Source: Acidobacteriota bacterium (GTDB lineage Bacteria > Acidobacteriota > Terriglobia > Terriglobales > Acidobacteriaceae). Taken from it: a DNA stretch of 12,966 bases. The position numbers were made by a program, and so were the translations under genes. The DNA is taken from NCBI GenBank assembly GCA_021782675.1, contig JAJXUS010000013.1:1-12966 (forward strand), in the 5' to 3' direction. The notes under the pieces are model-generated. The model saw nothing but the letters and a program-made list of their open reading frames with translations, ran no database searches and had not been told where the DNA came from. The number at the start of each line of letters is the position of its first letter. Within the stretch, counting starts at the first letter, position 1. Of this stretch, positions 1 through 6,205 are shown one piece after another.

Positions 1-415
1 CTTCGCTGATCCATGCCTGCAGGCTCTCCCCGGAAACATGCAATTCGATCTGTACCTCCGCGCCCGCCATATGCCGCAGCACCGGCAGACGGCGGCGCAG
101 CGCCGCTCCCAGCTCGACCAGTCCGCGATCGGCCCCAGCGCGCTGGCCTGCGGAAGTTCCGGCGCCGCCCGCAGGGGCGGGTGCGGCGCCCTCGACCAGC
201 GCCTCGACCAGACTCTGGCCGCGGTCCACCGCCCCGGCCAGCTCTGCCGCCCAGCGAGCGGTCTCCTCCGGGGTATTCGCCGGACTGCGCAGAAGGTCGC
301 AATAGACCTGCAGTACCGTAAGCCAGTTGCGCGCGTCGTGCGCCAGATAGGCGGGGCTCTCCCCCGCCGGGCCACGACCCTGCGTGTTCGGTCGTATCGC
401 GATCGCTGCGCTCAT
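1..415 (-). CDS. Histidine-kinase-like protein, N-terminal part (runs off left edge)
   Basis: The reverse strand reads open from an ATG at 415 to the window edge, giving 138 residues with no stop. Residues 21-42 carry an H-box: His26 followed by Asp-Ala-Arg-Asn, then a hydrophobic helix, as in HisKA dimerisation/phosphoacceptor domains (HD/ExRN pattern). After this come a second helix (about 50-75), an Ala/Gly/Pro-rich linker (77-95), another helix, and a strand rich in charged and hydrophobic residues (120-137) that resembles the start of a kinase ATPase domain. There is no signal peptide, membrane segment or sensor domain before the H-box, so a soluble kinase is likely, probably driven by a partner protein. 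The ATPase N and G boxes would lie outside the window, so kinase activity cannot be confirmed. The start is set by a strong Shine-Dalgarno 6 nt upstream. The family assignment rests mainly on the H-box. Confidence 0.72.
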   Translation of the reverse strand, partial: MSAAIAIRPNTQGRGPAGESPAYLAHDARNWLTVLQVYCDLLRSPANTPEETARWAAELAGAVDRGQSLVEALVEGAAPAPAGGAGTSAGQRAGADRGLVELGAALRRRLPVLRHMAGAEVQIELHVSGESLQAWISE

Positions 416-421
416 TGGAAG

Positions 422-429
422 CCTCCTTT
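422..429 (-). promoter_or_regulatory. Ribosome binding site of the kinase-like gene
   Basis: AAAGGAGG on the minus strand lies 6 nt before the ATG at 415. It fixes that start and contrasts with the leaderless-type starts of several other genes in the window. Confidence 0.75.
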
Positions 430-720
430 GCTGGTGGGTGTGGCGAATCTTCCCCGGGCCCGGAGAGCGCCGAGCTTTGCGCCGCCGTGCGTTACCTGTT
501 TTTGCGCGATGGCCGGACTCGCCAACATAATGATTCGACGGCGGTTTCCGTGCATGGGGCCTGTGCCCTCGGTTACTAAGGGCACCTCGCCTATTTCATT
601 TTGGAAAACAATCTCGGAGGATTCCCAAAATGTTCCCGTGCTCTACCGCCCACGCACAGAGCCGGAAATCCCTCCCATCGCGCCCAAGCGCTCACCCTCT
701 GCCCACACAGAACCCACCGG

Positions 721-733
721 TACAATCGGGAGA
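721..733 (+). promoter_or_regulatory. Leaderless-type -10 element of rph
   Basis: TACAAT at 721-726 ends 7 nt before the ATG at 734, so transcription should begin at or within a base or so of the start codon. No Shine-Dalgarno is possible in the remaining space, and no good -35 is visible about 17 bp upstream. Confidence 0.55.
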
Positions 734-1495
734 ATGTCCGAGAAACCTGCTTTTCGTTCTGCCAACCGCGCCGTTGACGCTTTGCGTCCCGTGCACCTCA
801 CCCGGGATTACGTCGCCACGGCCGAGGCCTCCGTTCTGATCGAGATGGGCCACACCCGCGTCTTATGCAACGCCACTGTGGAAAACGGTGTTCCGGGCTG
901 GCTGCGGAACCGCGGCCACGGCTGGGTGACCGCCGAGTACGGCATGCTGCCCCGCGCCACGCTGACCCGCACGCCGCGCGAGAGCGAGCGCGGCAAAGTG
1001 GGCGGCCGCACGCATGAGATTCAACGGCTCATTGGCCGCTCCCTGCGCGCGGTGGTCGATCTGGCGGCGCTGGGCGAGCGTACCGTGATTCTGGACTGCG
1101 ACGTGCTGCAGGCCGATGGCGGGACCCGCACCGCGGCCATTACCGGCGCGGCGCTGGCGCTGCGGGTGGCGCTCGATCGCCTGGTAGCGGCGAAGGTGCT
1201 GGCGACGCACCCTATGCCGGCGCTGCTGGCGGCGGTCAGCGTCGGGCTGGTCGATGGCCGGGCTCTTCTGGACCTCGCGTACGAAGAAGACTCCCGCGCT
1301 GAGGTGGACATGAACGTGGTGATGACCGAAACCGGCGCGCTGATTGAAGTGCAGGCGACCGCCGAGCGCGGGACATTTACCCGGGAGCAGCACAATACGC
1401 TGCTGGATCTGGCAGCCGGAGGCATCGCGCAGTTGCTGGCAGCACAACGCGCAGCGCTCGCAAACGCCCCTCAGGGGCCCCCGCCCTCGCTGTAA
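734..1495 (+). CDS. rph: Ribonuclease PH
   Basis: A 253-residue protein, within the usual RNase PH length (about 240-260). It is a phosphate-dependent 3'-5' exoribonuclease that trims the 3' trailers of tRNA precursors, releasing nucleoside diphosphates; the family forms a cytoplasmic hexameric ring. Residues 12-20 (RAVDALRPV) match the family's N-terminal signature. Residues 67-72 read [22 protein letters not shown] (90-105) is the RNA/phosphate-binding helix. ADGGTRTA (127-134) is the phosphate-binding loop, with the Gly-Thr-Arg expected to bind phosphate. DxxYEEDSRAxxDMNVV near residue 180-197 carries the acidic metal-site pattern. The ATG at 734 is preferred because upstream in-frame codons extend far beyond any family member and because a -10 element sits 7 nt before it. 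It appears monocistronic; the commonly adjacent rdgB is absent. Confidence 0.95.
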   Translation: MSEKPAFRSANRAVDALRPVHLTRDYVATAEASVLIEMGHTRVLCNATVENGVPGWLRNRGHGWVTAEYGMLPRATLTRTPRESERGKVGGRTHEIQRLIGRSLRAVVDLAALGERTVILDCDVLQADGGTRTAAITGAALALRVALDRLVAAKVLATHPMPALLAAVSVGLVDGRALLDLAYEEDSRAEVDMNVVMTETGALIEVQATAERGTFTREQHNTLLDLAAGGIAQLLAAQRAALANAPQGPPPSL

Positions 1496-1506
1496 CTGTT
1501 GCGTAT

Positions 1507-1512
1507 TAAAAT
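1507..1512 (+). promoter_or_regulatory. Candidate -10 of the aldolase gene
   Basis: TAAAAT matches the -10 consensus at five of six positions and lies in the 165-bp gap before lacD. It would give a leader of about 140 nt. No recognisable -35 is seen at 16-18 bp, so support is weak. Confidence 0.3.
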
Positions 1513-1660
1513 CGTCCTATTGGCGAGGGCTGATGCGGTCGATCTACGTCAACTCCGCCGCTGATTCCGGGTCCGCTGCTTTTTTGAGCGCCTGTTCGTG
1601 CTTCCGGCGGATCGCCCCCAAAAGTCTTCACCCAACATTTCAATGGAGGAGTGTACGACC

Positions 1661-2647
1661 ATGAAGCTGACTCCCGGCAAGCTCGCCGGACTCAAAGCCC
1701 TTTCGGATGAGCGGGGCGTTATCGCGGCTGCCGCCATGGACCAGCGCGGGTCCCTCAAGAAGTCTCTGGCCAAGGAACGGGGCGCGGCGGTCGATGACAA
1801 CGCGCTCATCGAGTTCAAAAACCTCGTCACCGATGTGCTGACACAGCATGCATCAGCGATTCTGCTCGATCCCGAGTACGGACTGCCAGCCGCGAAGCAC
1901 CGCCACGGCAAGGGCCTGCTGCTGGCCTATGAGAAGACCGGCTACGATGCGGCGGAGCCTGGGCGCCTGCCCGATCTGCTGGACCACTGGTCGGTGCGCC
2001 GCATCAAGCATGAAGGCGCGGACGCCGTAAAGATTCTGCTCTACTACACGCCGTTCGAGAAGAAAGAGATCAACGACGTGAAGTATGCCTTTATCGAGCG
2101 AATCGGCGATGAGTGCCGCGCGCACGATATCTCCTTCTTTCTCGAGATTGTTGGCTATGACGCGGCAGGCGGGGACGAAAAGACCCTGGAGTACGCGAAG
2201 AAGAAACCGGAGATTGTCACCATTGCCAGCAAAGAGTTCAGCGACGACAAATTTGGCGTCGACGTGCTGAAGATGGAAGTGCCCATTCAGATGGAGTTTG
2301 TCGAGGGAACGAAGGCGTACAAAGGTACCGCGGCCTACAGCAAGCAGGAGGCGCTGAAGCTGTTCCGCGAAGCCGCGCAGGCCTGCGGCAAGCCGTTCAT
2401 TTATCTCTCGGCCGGCGTATCGAATCCGATATTCATCGAGACGTTGGAGCTGGCCGCCGAGTCCGGCGCCAAGTTTAACGGCGTACTGTGCGGCCGTGCG
2501 ACATGGAAAGACGGCATTCCGGTCTACGCGAAAGAGGGCGCGACCGCCTTCCGCAAATGGCTGGAGACGGAAGGCGTGAAGAACATCCAGAACGTGAACC
2601 GCGCCCTGCAGGCGGCCACACCCTGGACCGAACGCCTGGGCATGTAG
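1661..2647 (+). CDS. lacD: Class I tagatose-1,6-bisphosphate aldolase (LacD family)
   Basis: A 328-residue cytoplasmic aldolase that cleaves tagatose 1,6-bisphosphate (the family often also accepts fructose 1,6-bisphosphate) to dihydroxyacetone phosphate and glyceraldehyde 3-phosphate via a lysine Schiff base. The N-terminus MKLTPGKLAGL and the AMDQRGSLKK block (25-34) are diagnostic of the family. Lys124, Glu162 and Lys204 (in VLKMEVP) align, one position earlier, with the active-site Lys/Glu and Schiff-base Lys of characterised LacD proteins. The ATG at 1661 is chosen because GGAGGA at 1645-1650 lies 10 nt before it; an upstream in-frame ATG at 1598 has no such site. No lacA/B/C, PTS or other tagatose-pathway genes lie nearby, so a housekeeping glycolytic or gluconeogenic role is likely (inference). 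A strong hairpin terminator follows. Confidence 0.9.
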   Translation: MKLTPGKLAGLKALSDERGVIAAAAMDQRGSLKKSLAKERGAAVDDNALIEFKNLVTDVLTQHASAILLDPEYGLPAAKHRHGKGLLLAYEKTGYDAAEPGRLPDLLDHWSVRRIKHEGADAVKILLYYTPFEKKEINDVKYAFIERIGDECRAHDISFFLEIVGYDAAGGDEKTLEYAKKKPEIVTIASKEFSDDKFGVDVLKMEVPIQMEFVEGTKAYKGTAAYSKQEALKLFREAAQACGKPFIYLSAGVSNPIFIETLELAAESGAKFNGVLCGRATWKDGIPVYAKEGATAFRKWLETEGVKNIQNVNRALQAATPWTERLGM

Positions 2648-2666
2648 GCCCGGCAGAGTTGCAAGT

Positions 2667-2703
2667 CATGAAGGCCGCCATCCGGCGGCCTTCATGCTTT
2701 CTC
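2667..2703 (+). terminator. Rho-independent-type terminator after lacD
   Basis: A perfect 13-bp stem (2667-2679 with 2684-2696) and a 4-nt ATCC loop start 20 nt after the aldolase stop. The T tract is short and interrupted (CTTTCTC). The perfect symmetry means it could act in both orientations. Confidence 0.75.
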
Positions 2704-2776
2704 AGGAGACGCTCGTAGAGAAGCAGCACTTGTTGAAGGTCGTTGACGACTTCTGCGAGCCGCGAGCTCACCGCTA

Positions 2777-2805
2777 TTGACATTGCGCGGCGCGCTTCCT
2801 ACCAT
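2777..2805 (+). promoter_or_regulatory. Sigma-70 promoter of hrcA
   Basis: TTGACA at 2777-2782, a 17-bp spacer, and TACCAT at 2800-2805. This is the best-matching -35/-10 pair in the window. The start of transcription should be near 2812, giving a leader of about 54 nt. No CIRCE element (TTAGCACTC-N9-GAGTGCTAA) overlaps it. Confidence 0.72.
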
Positions 2806-2847
2806 CCGTCCATACTCTTCGGTACGTCTTTGCGTCCAACGCTTCAG

Positions 2848-2855
2848 AAAGGAGG
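2848..2855 (+). promoter_or_regulatory. Ribosome binding site of hrcA
   Basis: AAAGGAGG lies 10 nt before the ATG at 2866 and 4 nt before an in-frame TTG at 2860. The ATG spacing is somewhat long and the TTG spacing short; ATG is preferred. Together with the promoter at 2777-2805 this rules out the longer upstream reading frame. Confidence 0.65.
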
Positions 2856-2865
2856 CTGCTTGCGC

Positions 2866-4014
2866 ATGACCGCCGCCCGTCGCATCCATTCCAATCCAGC
2901 CTCCGCCGCCCGGATAGAGCCCGCGCCCGGCGCCGGCCCTGCACCGCTCGATGAACGCGCGGCCCTGATCCTGACGGCGCTGGTCGAAAACTTTATCGCC
3001 ACCGGCGATCCTGTCTCCTCGCTCTCCATTGCGCGGCAGCAGAACCGCGAAGGGCTGAGCGCCGCGACCATCCGCAACGTAATGGCGGAGCTTGCGGACG
3101 CCGGATATCTGGAGCAGCCACATACCTCCGCCGGCCGCGTGCCCACGGCGCGCGCCTTCCGCTTCTATGCCGACCGGCTGCTGCAGCAGGCAGCGCCGTC
3201 ACTGCCGGCACCGGCGCAGACACAGATTGCGGCCCGGATGGCGGGCGCCACCAGTTCGTCCGATTTCCTGGCGCGCACCTCGCATCTGCTCGCAGGCCTG
3301 TCGGGTGGCCTGGGTGTGGCGCTTACCGTGCCCGGAGAGAATGACCGGCTGGAGCATGTGCACTTTACGCGGCTCGGTCCGCAGCGACTGCTGACGGTCC
3401 TGGTGACGGCAGCGGGGGCGGTGCGCGATCGCGTGGTGACACTCGACCGCGACTACACGGCCGCGGAACTGGAGCAGGCTGCCAACTACCTGAATCACAA
3501 CTTCCGCGGCTGGGCACTGGAGGGTATCCGGCGGGAACTGGAGCGCCACGTGGCCGAAGAGCGCAGCGAATACAGACGGATGCTTGCTGCGCTGGCCGAT
3601 CTCTGGGGCCACTGGACCCTATTGCCCGGCGGCGATGCGGCGGATCCCGCGAAGGGCCAGCGTTCCTCCCATGAGGAGACGCTGTTTGTCGAAGGATTTG
3701 CCAACCTGATGGCGGGCGATCCAGACCGGGACCGGCTGCGACGCATTCTGTCGGCGCTGGAGGAAAAAGAGCGCGTCATTGAACTGCTGAACGCCTATAT
3801 TGACGGCCGCTCTTCAGTCCGGGTCGTCGTGGGGCTGGAAGCAGCCATGCCGGAGATGGCCGGTCTCGTACTCGTAGCTGCGCCCGCGCGGCTCGGCGAG
3901 CAACACCTGGGCACCGTGGGTGTGATTGGCCCGACCCGCATGCCCTACGCCAGTGCCATTGGTGGCGTCAGCTACCTGGCCTCTCTTTTTGCCCGCTGGA
4001 GCACGCAGCCCTGA
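2866..4014 (+). CDS. hrcA: Heat-inducible transcription repressor HrcA
   Basis: A 382-residue repressor of class I heat-shock genes. In other bacteria it binds CIRCE operators and depends on GroEL for folding. Residues 28-105 form the winged-helix DNA-binding region: FIATGDPVSS (43-52), LSAATIRNVMAEL (64-76) and the signature PHTSAGRVPT (85-94). A GAF-like middle domain follows. The C-terminal signature GVIGPTRMPY lies at about 352-361. The protein is slightly longer than typical (about 340-350) because of an Ala/Pro-rich N-terminal tail of about 27 residues. It is the first gene of an hrcA-grpE-dnaJ cluster, with its own sigma-70 promoter. No CIRCE is seen at hrcA or grpE, so its targets may lie elsewhere (for example groESL), or its operator may have diverged. 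An in-frame TTG at 2860 is an alternative start. Confidence 0.95.
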   Translation: MTAARRIHSNPASAARIEPAPGAGPAPLDERAALILTALVENFIATGDPVSSLSIARQQNREGLSAATIRNVMAELADAGYLEQPHTSAGRVPTARAFRFYADRLLQQAAPSLPAPAQTQIAARMAGATSSSDFLARTSHLLAGLSGGLGVALTVPGENDRLEHVHFTRLGPQRLLTVLVTAAGAVRDRVVTLDRDYTAAELEQAANYLNHNFRGWALEGIRRELERHVAEERSEYRRMLAALADLWGHWTLLPGGDAADPAKGQRSSHEETLFVEGFANLMAGDPDRDRLRRILSALEEKERVIELLNAYIDGRSSVRVVVGLEAAMPEMAGLVLVAAPARLGEQHLGTVGVIGPTRMPYASAIGGVSYLASLFARWSTQP

Positions 4015-4038
4015 ATTTTCCGCGTCGTGTTGAGCCGG

Positions 4039-4044
4039 TACAAT
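4039..4044 (+). promoter_or_regulatory. Candidate -10 of a grpE promoter
   Basis: TACAAT 24 nt after the hrcA stop predicts a transcript start near 4051 and a leader of about 120 nt before grpE. The -35 is poor (TTTTCC at 17 bp). It suggests grpE-dnaJ can be transcribed separately from hrcA. Confidence 0.45.
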
Positions 4045-4065
4045 AGGGGTAGCGGGGTCCCGACA

Positions 4066-4081
4066 GCACTTGTCCGAGTGC
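4066..4081 (+). repeat. Short inverted repeat in the grpE leader
   Basis: GCACT-N6-AGTGC just downstream of the predicted grpE transcript start. The arms equal the core of CIRCE (GCACTC/GAGTGC), but the spacer is too short (11 nt is expected between these five-base arms), so it is not a normal CIRCE. It may be a diverged operator, a weak hairpin, or chance. Confidence 0.35.
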
Positions 4082-4169
4082 ATCGGCCGCGTGTCCCGCG
4101 GCATCGAAGAACCAGCGCCCGATGGGCACGATACCCCCTGAACTCCAATCTATGCGGAAAGACCGATCC

Positions 4170-4742
4170 ATGTCGCAGCAGAGTGCCGCAATGTCTCCCG
4201 ACCCGGTTGCGCCGGGTACTGAAGAAGTTGAACTGCCGATCGCACCGGAAACTCCCTCTCCGGAGGGAAATTCCGGGCTGGCCCTTGAAGTGGAAAAGCT
4301 CCAGGCCGAGCGCGATCAGCTGCTGGACCGGCTGGCCCGGCTGCAGGCCGAATTTGACAATTTTCGCAAGCGTGAAGCCCGGGAGCGGGCAGAGTTTCGC
4401 GAATATACCGCCGGTGCCGCGGTCGAGCAGTTTCTGCCGGTGCTCGACAACTTTCACCTGGCGCTGCGCTCTCAGGGCTCGGCCGATCAGCTGCGCTCCG
4501 GCGTCGACCTGATCGTCCGGCAAATGGAAGAGATTCTCCGTACCGCGGGCGTGCAGCCTGTGCCTGCCGTGGGCGAGACCTTCGACCCGCGCCAGCATGA
4601 GGCCATTGAGATGGTCGAGCGGGACGATACGCCGGATCAACAAATCATTGAAGAGGTGCGCCGCGGCTATAAAATTCGCGACCGCCTGCTACGGCCTGCC
4701 ATGGTGCGTGTGGCCAGCAACCCTAAACAAAAATCCGCATGA
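4170..4742 (+). CDS. grpE: Nucleotide exchange factor GrpE
   Basis: A 190-residue co-chaperone that releases ADP from DnaK and so drives its substrate cycle in the cytoplasm. A disordered acidic, Pro-rich tail (1-36) is followed by the long dimerising coiled coil (37-82, including [12 protein letters not shown] at 57-68). A helical segment contains [12 protein letters not shown] (88-99). The beta-wing domain carries [13 protein letters not shown] (137-149) and [21 protein letters not shown] (161-181), all typical of the family. The start is uncertain. In-frame ATGs at 4122 and 4152 would add 16 or 6 residues but have no ribosome site, while 4170 has a modest GGAAAGA 7 nt upstream. It follows hrcA by 155 bp and overlaps dnaJ by 4 bp (ATGA), implying translational coupling. 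Confidence 0.93.
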   Translation: MSQQSAAMSPDPVAPGTEEVELPIAPETPSPEGNSGLALEVEKLQAERDQLLDRLARLQAEFDNFRKREARERAEFREYTAGAAVEQFLPVLDNFHLALRSQGSADQLRSGVDLIVRQMEEILRTAGVQPVPAVGETFDPRQHEAIEMVERDDTPDQQIIEEVRRGYKIRDRLLRPAMVRVASNPKQKSA

Positions 4743-5878
4743 GCCCGACTGCCCGAGTGACCAAAGCCGACTATTACGAAGTTCTCAGCGTAGAGCGCAC
4801 GGCGACCGATCAGGAGCTGAAGAGCGCCTATCGCCGCCTGGCAATGCAGTATCATCCTGACCGCAATCCCAACAACCCGCAGGCAGAGGAGAAGTTCAAG
4901 GAGGCAAGCGAAGCCTACCAGGTGCTGTCGGACCCCGATAAGCGCGCCGCGTATGACCGCTTTGGCCATGCCGGGGTGGGCAGTGGCATGGACGGCGGCG
5001 GCTTTGCCGGAATGCCCGACCTGGGAGACATCTTCGGCGATCTGTTTGGCGAAATGTTCAACATGGGCGGCGGTCAGCGCCGCGGCGGCGGCAGTTCCCG
5101 CGCGCAGCGCGGACGCGATCTGCAGTTCGAACTGACGCTCAGCTTTGAAGAAGCGGTGTTCGGCAAGCAGACCGAGATTGAAATCCGCCGGATGGAAAGC
5201 TGTGGTACCTGCAGCGGATCGGGCGCAGAACCCGGCCACGGGCCGACTGTCTGCCAGCAGTGCGGCGGCCGCGGACAGGTCCGCTTTCAGCAGGGCTTCT
5301 TCTCCATCGCCCGTACCTGCCCGGTCTGCAACGGCGCCGGCTCCATTGTGAAAGATCCGTGCAAGACCTGCCGCGGCGAAGGCCGCACGTCCACGGAGCA
5401 CAAGATCGGCGTGACCGTGCCCGCAGGCATTGAAGACCGCATGCGCATCCGCTACCAGGGCGAAGGCGACACCGGCCGGCTGGGGGGTGCACCCGGCGAT
5501 CTTTACGTCGTTGTCATGGTGCAGCCGCACCCGTTTTTTGAGCGGGAAGGCAACGACCTGCACTATGTGCTACCCGTGTCTTTTCCGCAAGCCACGCTGG
5601 GCGCTGAGCTGATGATTCCGACCCTCGAAGGTGAGGCGCGGCTGAAGATTCCTGAGGGCACCCAAAGTCACACCGAGTTCCGTCTGCGCGGCAAAGGCGT
5701 GCCGTACCTGAACGATCACGGCCGGGGCGACCTGGTGGTGCAGGTCATGGTTCAGGTGCCGAAGAAGTTGAACAAGGCGCAGCGCGAGGCGATCCGCCAG
5801 CTTTCGGAGCTGGTCTCTGTCGAGAACACTCCATCCTCCCGCAGCTTTCTCGGCAAGATGAAAGATATCTTCGGCTAG
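4739..5878 (+). CDS. dnaJ: Chaperone protein DnaJ
   Basis: A 379-residue type I Hsp40, full family length. It delivers unfolded clients to DnaK and stimulates its ATPase. The J domain spans about 10-75 with HPD at 39-41. A Gly/Phe-rich stretch follows (80-120). Four CxxCxGxG zinc motifs have cysteines at 155/158, 172/175, 194/197 and 208/211, so both zinc sites are intact. Two beta-sandwich client-binding domains and a dimerisation tail complete it. The ATG at 4739 sits in an ATGA overlap with grpE. An in-frame GTG at 4757 is a shorter alternative that would begin just before the J domain. The partner dnaK is not adjacent, and gene order after dnaJ changes to unrelated genes on the opposite strand. 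Confidence 0.96.
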   Translation: MSPTARVTKADYYEVLSVERTATDQELKSAYRRLAMQYHPDRNPNNPQAEEKFKEASEAYQVLSDPDKRAAYDRFGHAGVGSGMDGGGFAGMPDLGDIFGDLFGEMFNMGGGQRRGGGSSRAQRGRDLQFELTLSFEEAVFGKQTEIEIRRMESCGTCSGSGAEPGHGPTVCQQCGGRGQVRFQQGFFSIARTCPVCNGAGSIVKDPCKTCRGEGRTSTEHKIGVTVPAGIEDRMRIRYQGEGDTGRLGGAPGDLYVVVMVQPHPFFEREGNDLHYVLPVSFPQATLGAELMIPTLEGEARLKIPEGTQSHTEFRLRGKGVPYLNDHGRGDLVVQVMVQVPKKLNKAQREAIRQLSELVSVENTPSSRSFLGKMKDIFG

Positions 5879-5898
5879 GCAAATCTTCACGGCGGGGT

Positions 5899-5949
5899 CC
5901 GGCAGTTGACGCGATTCTCCTGCACTGCCGGCAAGCAGAGGAAATCGCG
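5899..5949 (+). terminator. Overlapping hairpins downstream of dnaJ
   Basis: A perfect 8-bp stem, CCGGCAGT at 5899-5906 with ACTGCCGG at 5924-5931, begins 20 nt after the dnaJ stop. A competing outer stem pairs CGCGATT (5910-5916) with AATCGCG (5943-5949), with an inner CTGC/GCAG pair (5920-5923 with 5935-5938). The two cannot form together. There is no T tract, so if this ends the dnaJ transcript it is not a classical intrinsic terminator. Confidence 0.4.
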
Positions 5950-6121
5950 AAAACCCGCTCCCCCGCCGATGATTGAACGGCGCAGTTCCGGGTTGCGCCG
6001 CGAAGCGACCTGCCGGAGTCTTCCCGGCACGTCCGCTTCAATTCTTCTAATAGATGTTGCCCGGCGATTCGGAGGTGGCCTGCCTCGCTGCTTCCGTCGT
6101 CGCCGCTCACACCTTTATTTC

Positions 6122-6154
6122 TGTCATTCCCGCAGGGAATCTGCTTGTGCCGTT
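6122..6154. repeat. Palindrome-bearing interspersed repeat, copy 1
   Basis: This 33-bp unit begins TGTCATTCCC and ends GCCGTT, and it recurs at 6173-6205 with about three mismatches. It contains ATTCCC-GCA-GGGAAT, a 6-bp inverted repeat around a 3-nt loop. It resembles REP-like intergenic palindromes beginning GTCATTC that are common in acidobacterial genomes (family recollection, not searched). Confidence 0.65.
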
Positions 6155-6172
6155 TGCTGTTCCGTTTCCTGT

Positions 6173-6205
6173 TGTCATTCCCACAGGGAATCCGCTTCTG
6201 CCGTT
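6173..6205. repeat. Palindrome-bearing interspersed repeat, copy 2
   Basis: The second copy starts 51 bp after the first, in the same orientation, with the core ATTCCC-ACA-GGGAAT. The loop differs from copy 1 while both arms are intact, consistent with selection or copying that preserves the hairpin. Its last two bases fall within the stop codon of the nuclease gene on the other strand, so it could serve as that gene's terminator or 3' end. Confidence 0.65.

Larger units (their letters stand above)
416..733. other. Intergenic region between kinase-like gene and rph
   Basis: This gap of about 320 bp lies between divergent genes and holds no convincing gene. It contains a perfect 7-bp hairpin (563-569 paired with 579-585, 9-nt loop) followed by a mildly T-rich stretch. 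Further right is a good Shine-Dalgarno-like GGAGGA at 616-621, followed 8 nt later by an ATG at 630. The frame from that ATG (to 839) runs into rph out of frame and is Pro/Ser-rich, so it is probably not a protein. The right end carries the -10 element of rph. A promoter for the leftward kinase-like gene must also lie here, but I could not identify one with confidence. Confidence 0.55.
5879..6203. other. Non-coding region between dnaJ and the nuclease gene
   Basis: Two convergent genes end at the borders of this 325-bp gap, so promoters for protein genes are not expected. I see no credible coding frame on either strand. The left part holds overlapping alternative hairpins (5899-5949). The middle (about 5950-6110) shows nothing recognisable. 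The right part holds two near-identical 33-bp repeats. Confidence 0.6.

Noticed and set aside
38..733. Long N-terminal extension of RNase PH on the plus strand
   Set aside because: The open frame continues upstream, but it is the antisense of the kinase-like gene and then intergenic DNA; RNase PH homology begins only near 734.
630..839. Possible small protein starting at a GGAGGA-preceded ATG
   Set aside because: Pro/Ser-rich low-information sequence overlapping the conserved start of rph in another frame; no family resemblance. Retained only as a regulatory curiosity.
2743..2865. Longer hrcA reading frame starting upstream
   Set aside because: It would place the TTGACA/TACCAT promoter and the AAAGGAGG site inside the coding region; the first 40 residues are not HrcA-like.
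4066..4081. Genuine CIRCE element
   Set aside because: The spacer between the five-base arms is 6 nt instead of 11, and the outer bases of the consensus (TTA/TAA) are missing.
6122..6205. CRISPR array
   Set aside because: Only two repeat copies with an 18-bp spacer that is itself repetitive, mismatches between the copies, and no cas genes; it fits a REP-like palindrome pair.
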